Assembly (NCBI GenBank): GCA_017591395.1
Contig: WEDG01003274.1
Location: forward strand, 1-64,000
Direction: 5' to 3'
From: Schistocephalus solidus
Taxonomy: Eukaryota > Platyhelminthes > Cestoda > Diphyllobothriidea > Diphyllobothriidae
Length of the DNA stretch: 64,000 nucleotides
In this document: positions 60,630-64,000 of the stretch, piece after piece
How the letters are laid out: each line of letters opens with the position of its first letter
Numbering within the stretch: position 1 is the first letter of the stretch
The notes under the pieces: generated by a model
Seen by the model: only the letters and a program-made list of their open reading frames with translations
What the model was told of the DNA's origin: nothing
Database searches by the model: none
Translations under genes and position numbers: made by a program

Positions 60630-61900
60630 TTTATAAGCATATTTTAATTGTGTATATTCATGTTTGAAGGGTAACAGGCAATGTCCGCGATTACCCTGTT
60701 AATGTTAATGAACCATTACCTATTTACAGTCAATATAAAGATGTGTACATTCAAAATGTTTTCGAGTAAAAGCACAATATAACTTTAATGAGTTGTCTTG
60801 GTTCAATGCGAAGCAGTGTGAAAGAGCCTCAGAGACAAAAAGATTTTACAAGGGTGGCTTTTATGTAGTCATCTTGCAAGAGTCGTCTTTTGTCAAATAT
60901 TATGCCATCAAGCCTTCTTTTAAAAGCGAAAGTAATTGGCTTTCCAAGGTCGCACCACTCGTTGGCTGCAGAAAAACTTTCTGAGGGCCCAATTGGGTGC
61001 GTTAGCTACTGACGTTGTAAGGGGGATCCAACAGGTGAGTAGTGCAAGCAGATTATAAGAAAGCCTCCGGTGTCTGGGAGCAACCATGGCCACAGATAAT
61101 CAGAAATGTCCAGAGCAGGCTATACCGTAAGCGCCTGTAAAAGGAGGGAATAATTCAAGCTTTTTAAATTGTCCTGGTACGTATATCATTAAGAAGGTCG
61201 ACAATCTTCATTGGCATGCGTCGCCTACATCTAGTGGATCAACGTCTTCTTCCAGCACGGCGACCAAGCTGTCAATCCATAGAAACCGAAGATTTTTCCG
61301 AAGTGAACAGTGGGGAACACTTTAGATGCAGATCTGATAAAGTGCAACGTACTAGTTGCCTTCTGGAACGCTTTCTTACAGTTTCTCATGGCATCAAGTT
61401 TGTAGCTGTCCACATGCCCATATCTTTTTGTGTTTCCACCTCTCCTACTGCAGTGCAATCAATAAAATACTGGTCTTCGGAGAAAATTTTCAACCTGTGC
61501 TAAAGTATAGGACCACACACTTGGATACATTTAAATTAAGAAGTCACCTAGTCAACTAGACAATCAGTCTGCCGGTATTCGATTGTAACCTTTATCCATC
61601 GTCAGCACAGCTGACTTCAGCCTATATTTTTATATCATCCGCAAACATGGCAGCTTCAAATTCGAAGCCATTGTGCCAGTCGTTCTCGTAGATAAGGAAG
61701 CGCAGTGAACCCAAAACAGAACCCTGTGGGACATCACATTCGTATTCTTCCCATTCAAAGGTAAAGTTTCCAACGGTGACTCTTTGTACTTCGAACGACA
61801 ATGAGCACCTGATCCTATTGAATATTCGATGGGATGCCTCCTATGGCCACCCCGCATATTTAATTTCGAATACATGTCTATTAACACGTGTTCAGTAGGC
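60630..61900 (-). mobile_element. LINE, RT core to 3' end
   Basis: Minus-strand reading: the reverse-transcriptase core is near 61780-61620 in one broken frame (ECDVPQGSVLGSL-like, then FEAAMFADDIKI with the catalytic FADD), followed by KAFQKATSTLHFIRSASKVF near 61370 and AWSPCWKKTLIH near 61245. The 3' UTR to 60630 matches that of the LINE at 2070-2700. It is thus a second copy of that family, in the same orientation and much more decayed. Confidence 0.78.
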
Positions 61901-62700
61901 AGGTATGTGGTGCTTGCTTATTTTAAACAGAGTGTTTCTCAGTTGGTTACTCGGTTTCATTGATAAACTTGAGTGCACACCCTACTGCAATCTTCAGTTA
62001 ACAGCGAAAGATGTATCCAAAATTTCAGGGGTCAACGAAGAGAGATAATGGGGATTTAGCCTGATCCCCCATTTGCCATTTCTTGGCCCATGGATTTGGC
62101 GCTGTCTCGTTGGCTTCATCTAGGATACTGTCTAAGGTAGCATCACAGGTTGACTATCCTCTTATATGCACAGTTCCTTCTTTGGTAACTGCGTTTCATT
62201 TCTTATTATAAACTACATAAAATTATAGTTTCATTCCCTTATTGCACCCCCACAGAGAAATGCTGATATAACGGAGAAATATTTATCCACAATTAAAATG
62301 TATGGCCTTTCCCATGCTTGCGCATCGGGCGTGTTGGTTTAGGAATGGCACTAGATGAACGACATACCCTTCTCACTGGCAAAGTTGAACCTATTTTGCT
62401 CCACCCAATCGGCATGTTCCCGTTCATAACGCAACCAAATTTTGTTTCATAGTTTGAGCTTCTGCCTTCCTCTTGCCACGTTAGATTAACAGTGCAGGTT
62501 CGCCTTACGGTCGTACCCCACCGGCTTCCTTTGCAAGGGGGTCACGTTCATCATACAGTCAGTGCTTTCTATGTTTAATTCCTCTATGTCGTCCTTATTC
62601 AGGTCGGATACCCACGCCGTTGGTAGAGCGCATAGTTCAATGTCCGCGTCGTTCTCAACAGCTGACTACTACTCCCTTACCCAGCTTTCCTTCACCACCA
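61901..62700. other. Nothing recognised
   Basis: No coding or repeat signal between the LINE RT core and the oppositely oriented LINE segment. Confidence 0.35.
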
Positions 62701-62721
62701 GTCATCTGACAACATAAGGTT

Positions 62722-63400
62722 GTGCATCCTTATGCACACTGCCTGCAAACGGTTCTATTTCACCATTATGTGTCAGCGATTGCCTTGGCTGTTTGCAAGC
62801 GAAATATATGGAAGGCTGATTTTAAGGCAATGAAGAAAGAACTGATGTCCATGAAATGGAATTTTTTGTTTAAAGGGAATACGGAGGATGACAGGCGATC
62901 GTTTAAGACGGTTTCACTCGATCAGATTGAACGCTTTTTGTCCATTAAAGATGCAAAAGCAGACTACCCGCTCTGTCTGGTTAACGAGAGAACTTAGCTG
63001 GCAGTTAAAGAAGAAAAATAAAAATGGAAGTTATTCAGGGAATCTGGGTCAGCAGAACATCTCGAGGAATTTCGTCACCAACGAAATAATGTAAAAAATA
63101 TCCGTTTAGCAAGGAAGAACTATAAATAAATAATTATCCAGCAGGTGAAAAATAAGTCTAAAATTTTATTCCATTATATCATTAGTCGATTAAAAAAACA
63201 AGGACCCAATCGCGGTACTTATAGATGGGAATTGTGTTGAAGTCATCGAAAATGGCAAGAAAGCCGGGCCCTTGGGTCGGTTCTTTGCTTCAGTTTTAAC
63301 TAGAGAACCCGAACTTCAGCCTGACACTGAGAAAAAAAGTGAGTAATCCCACGGCAACGTACTATAGTCACTTTTACCAAGGGGTGAAATAGAATACACT
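62722..63400 (+). mobile_element. LINE linker segment, opposite orientation to its neighbours
   Basis: Plus-strand frames read IWKADFKAMKKELMSMKW, then DRRSFKTVSLDQIERFL, then a change of frame to LFRESGSAEHLEEFRHQRNN and VKNKSKILFHYIISRL. This is the region between endonuclease and reverse transcriptase in CR1-like LINEs. The endonuclease at 63400-64000 and RT at 60630-61900 are both on the minus strand. Confidence 0.7.
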
Positions 63401-64000
63401 TAATAAATGTATGAGAAGTCCTTCGTAAATATTAGGTCCAGGCAATTAGCTCTGTGGTTCTCTCTAAATCTCGTTAGTATGTTAACCTTCTGTACCAGAG
63501 TTTGATGGAGAGTGAGACCCATTAGCTTTCGACCGAAGGTAGTTGGCGCACCGTCAACTGTCAGATTTACACAATCTACTGTCAGTGCATTGAAAACTTC
63601 CTTGACCGAATGAAGGAGTGACACATCAGCTGCACTTGGAATGTTTGGTGGTCCATATCTTGTCAAGAATAGAAGATTTTGTGAACAATTCTTTTTTATC
63701 TCTATCCAGAGAAATTCGTATTCAAGGAAGAGGGCTTGCGCTCGTTCGACTGCAGAGATTCCTGTGCTTACGTATATAGCCACTCCACATCCCTGCCTTT
63801 TTTCTCGGTCACTTCAAAAGAACCGGTATCCAACTATCGAAACCTCGCTATCCGCGATTTCGGCTTTGAGCCCCGTTTCCGTAATGGCAACGAAATCTGG
63901 TTTTCGGTCTGAGACTAGTACCTTGAGTTTGTCTTTTTTCGAAAGGAGACTCAGAGGATTGGTTTACAAACATCTCAATTTAGACTGGCTAACTCCTACA
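63400..64000 (-). mobile_element. LINE endonuclease domain, cut by window end
   Basis: From the window edge, minus-strand frames give ETGLKAEIADSEVSIVGYRF and then, after a frameshift, an open 127-codon stretch: MAIYVSTGISAVERAQALF, FLWIEIKKNCSQNLLFL and ENHRANCLDLIFTKD. These match the middle and end of LINE endonucleases. The open frame stops at 63400. Confidence 0.82.

Overview
This is a repeat-rich stretch of a eukaryotic nuclear genome. Host genes are split into short exons with GT-AG introns, and most of the sequence is decayed retroelements. The element mix fits a parasitic flatworm, perhaps a diphyllobothriid tapeworm: a CsRn1-like LTR element with a tRNA-Trp primer site, Penelope-like elements with a GIY-YIG domain, RTE-like LINEs and CR1/jockey-type LINEs. 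The species is an inference and was not tested. Nothing looks bacterial or viral, and there is no CRISPR array or rRNA gene.

Two host genes are recognisable. On the plus strand, two in-phase exons (10563-11069 and 14977-15451) encode a TTC19-like tetratricopeptide protein, the mitochondrial complex III assembly factor. On the minus strand, exons spread over 31154-46768, perhaps to 48743, encode an orthologue of NFRKB (INO80 complex subunit G). The best are 40755-40911, 35815-36404 and 31154-31441, which carry the winged-helix-like region and the very conserved block after it. The exon for the following segment was not found. A third minus-strand gene of unknown function has probable exons at 25501-25735 and 23733-24190.

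Layout: 1-4400 holds LINE pieces and a solo LTR. 5400-10000 holds a broken Penelope-like element and copies of a dispersed repeat. 10500-15500 is TTC19, its long intron containing one copy of a 0.75 kb repeat whose inverted partner lies at 18408-19159. 20040-23415 is a degenerate but nearly full-length CR1-like LINE. 23700-28000 interleaves unknown-gene exons with a run of truncated retroelements. 31000-49000 is NFRKB with introns full of mobile elements, including a decayed duplicate of one of its own exons. 49000-57000 holds a LINE tail and the 5' half of a Gypsy element. 57250-59500 is an internally deleted CsRn1-like element. 60600-64000 holds LINE pieces in mixed orientation.

The two named genes have unrelated jobs (mitochondrial respiration; nuclear chromatin remodelling) and nothing suggests they work together. 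No novel defence or metabolic system was seen. The most unusual points are the exon duplication inside an NFRKB intron, the inverted repeats around the last TTC19 exon, two large foldback structures, and several small repeat families that I could not name.
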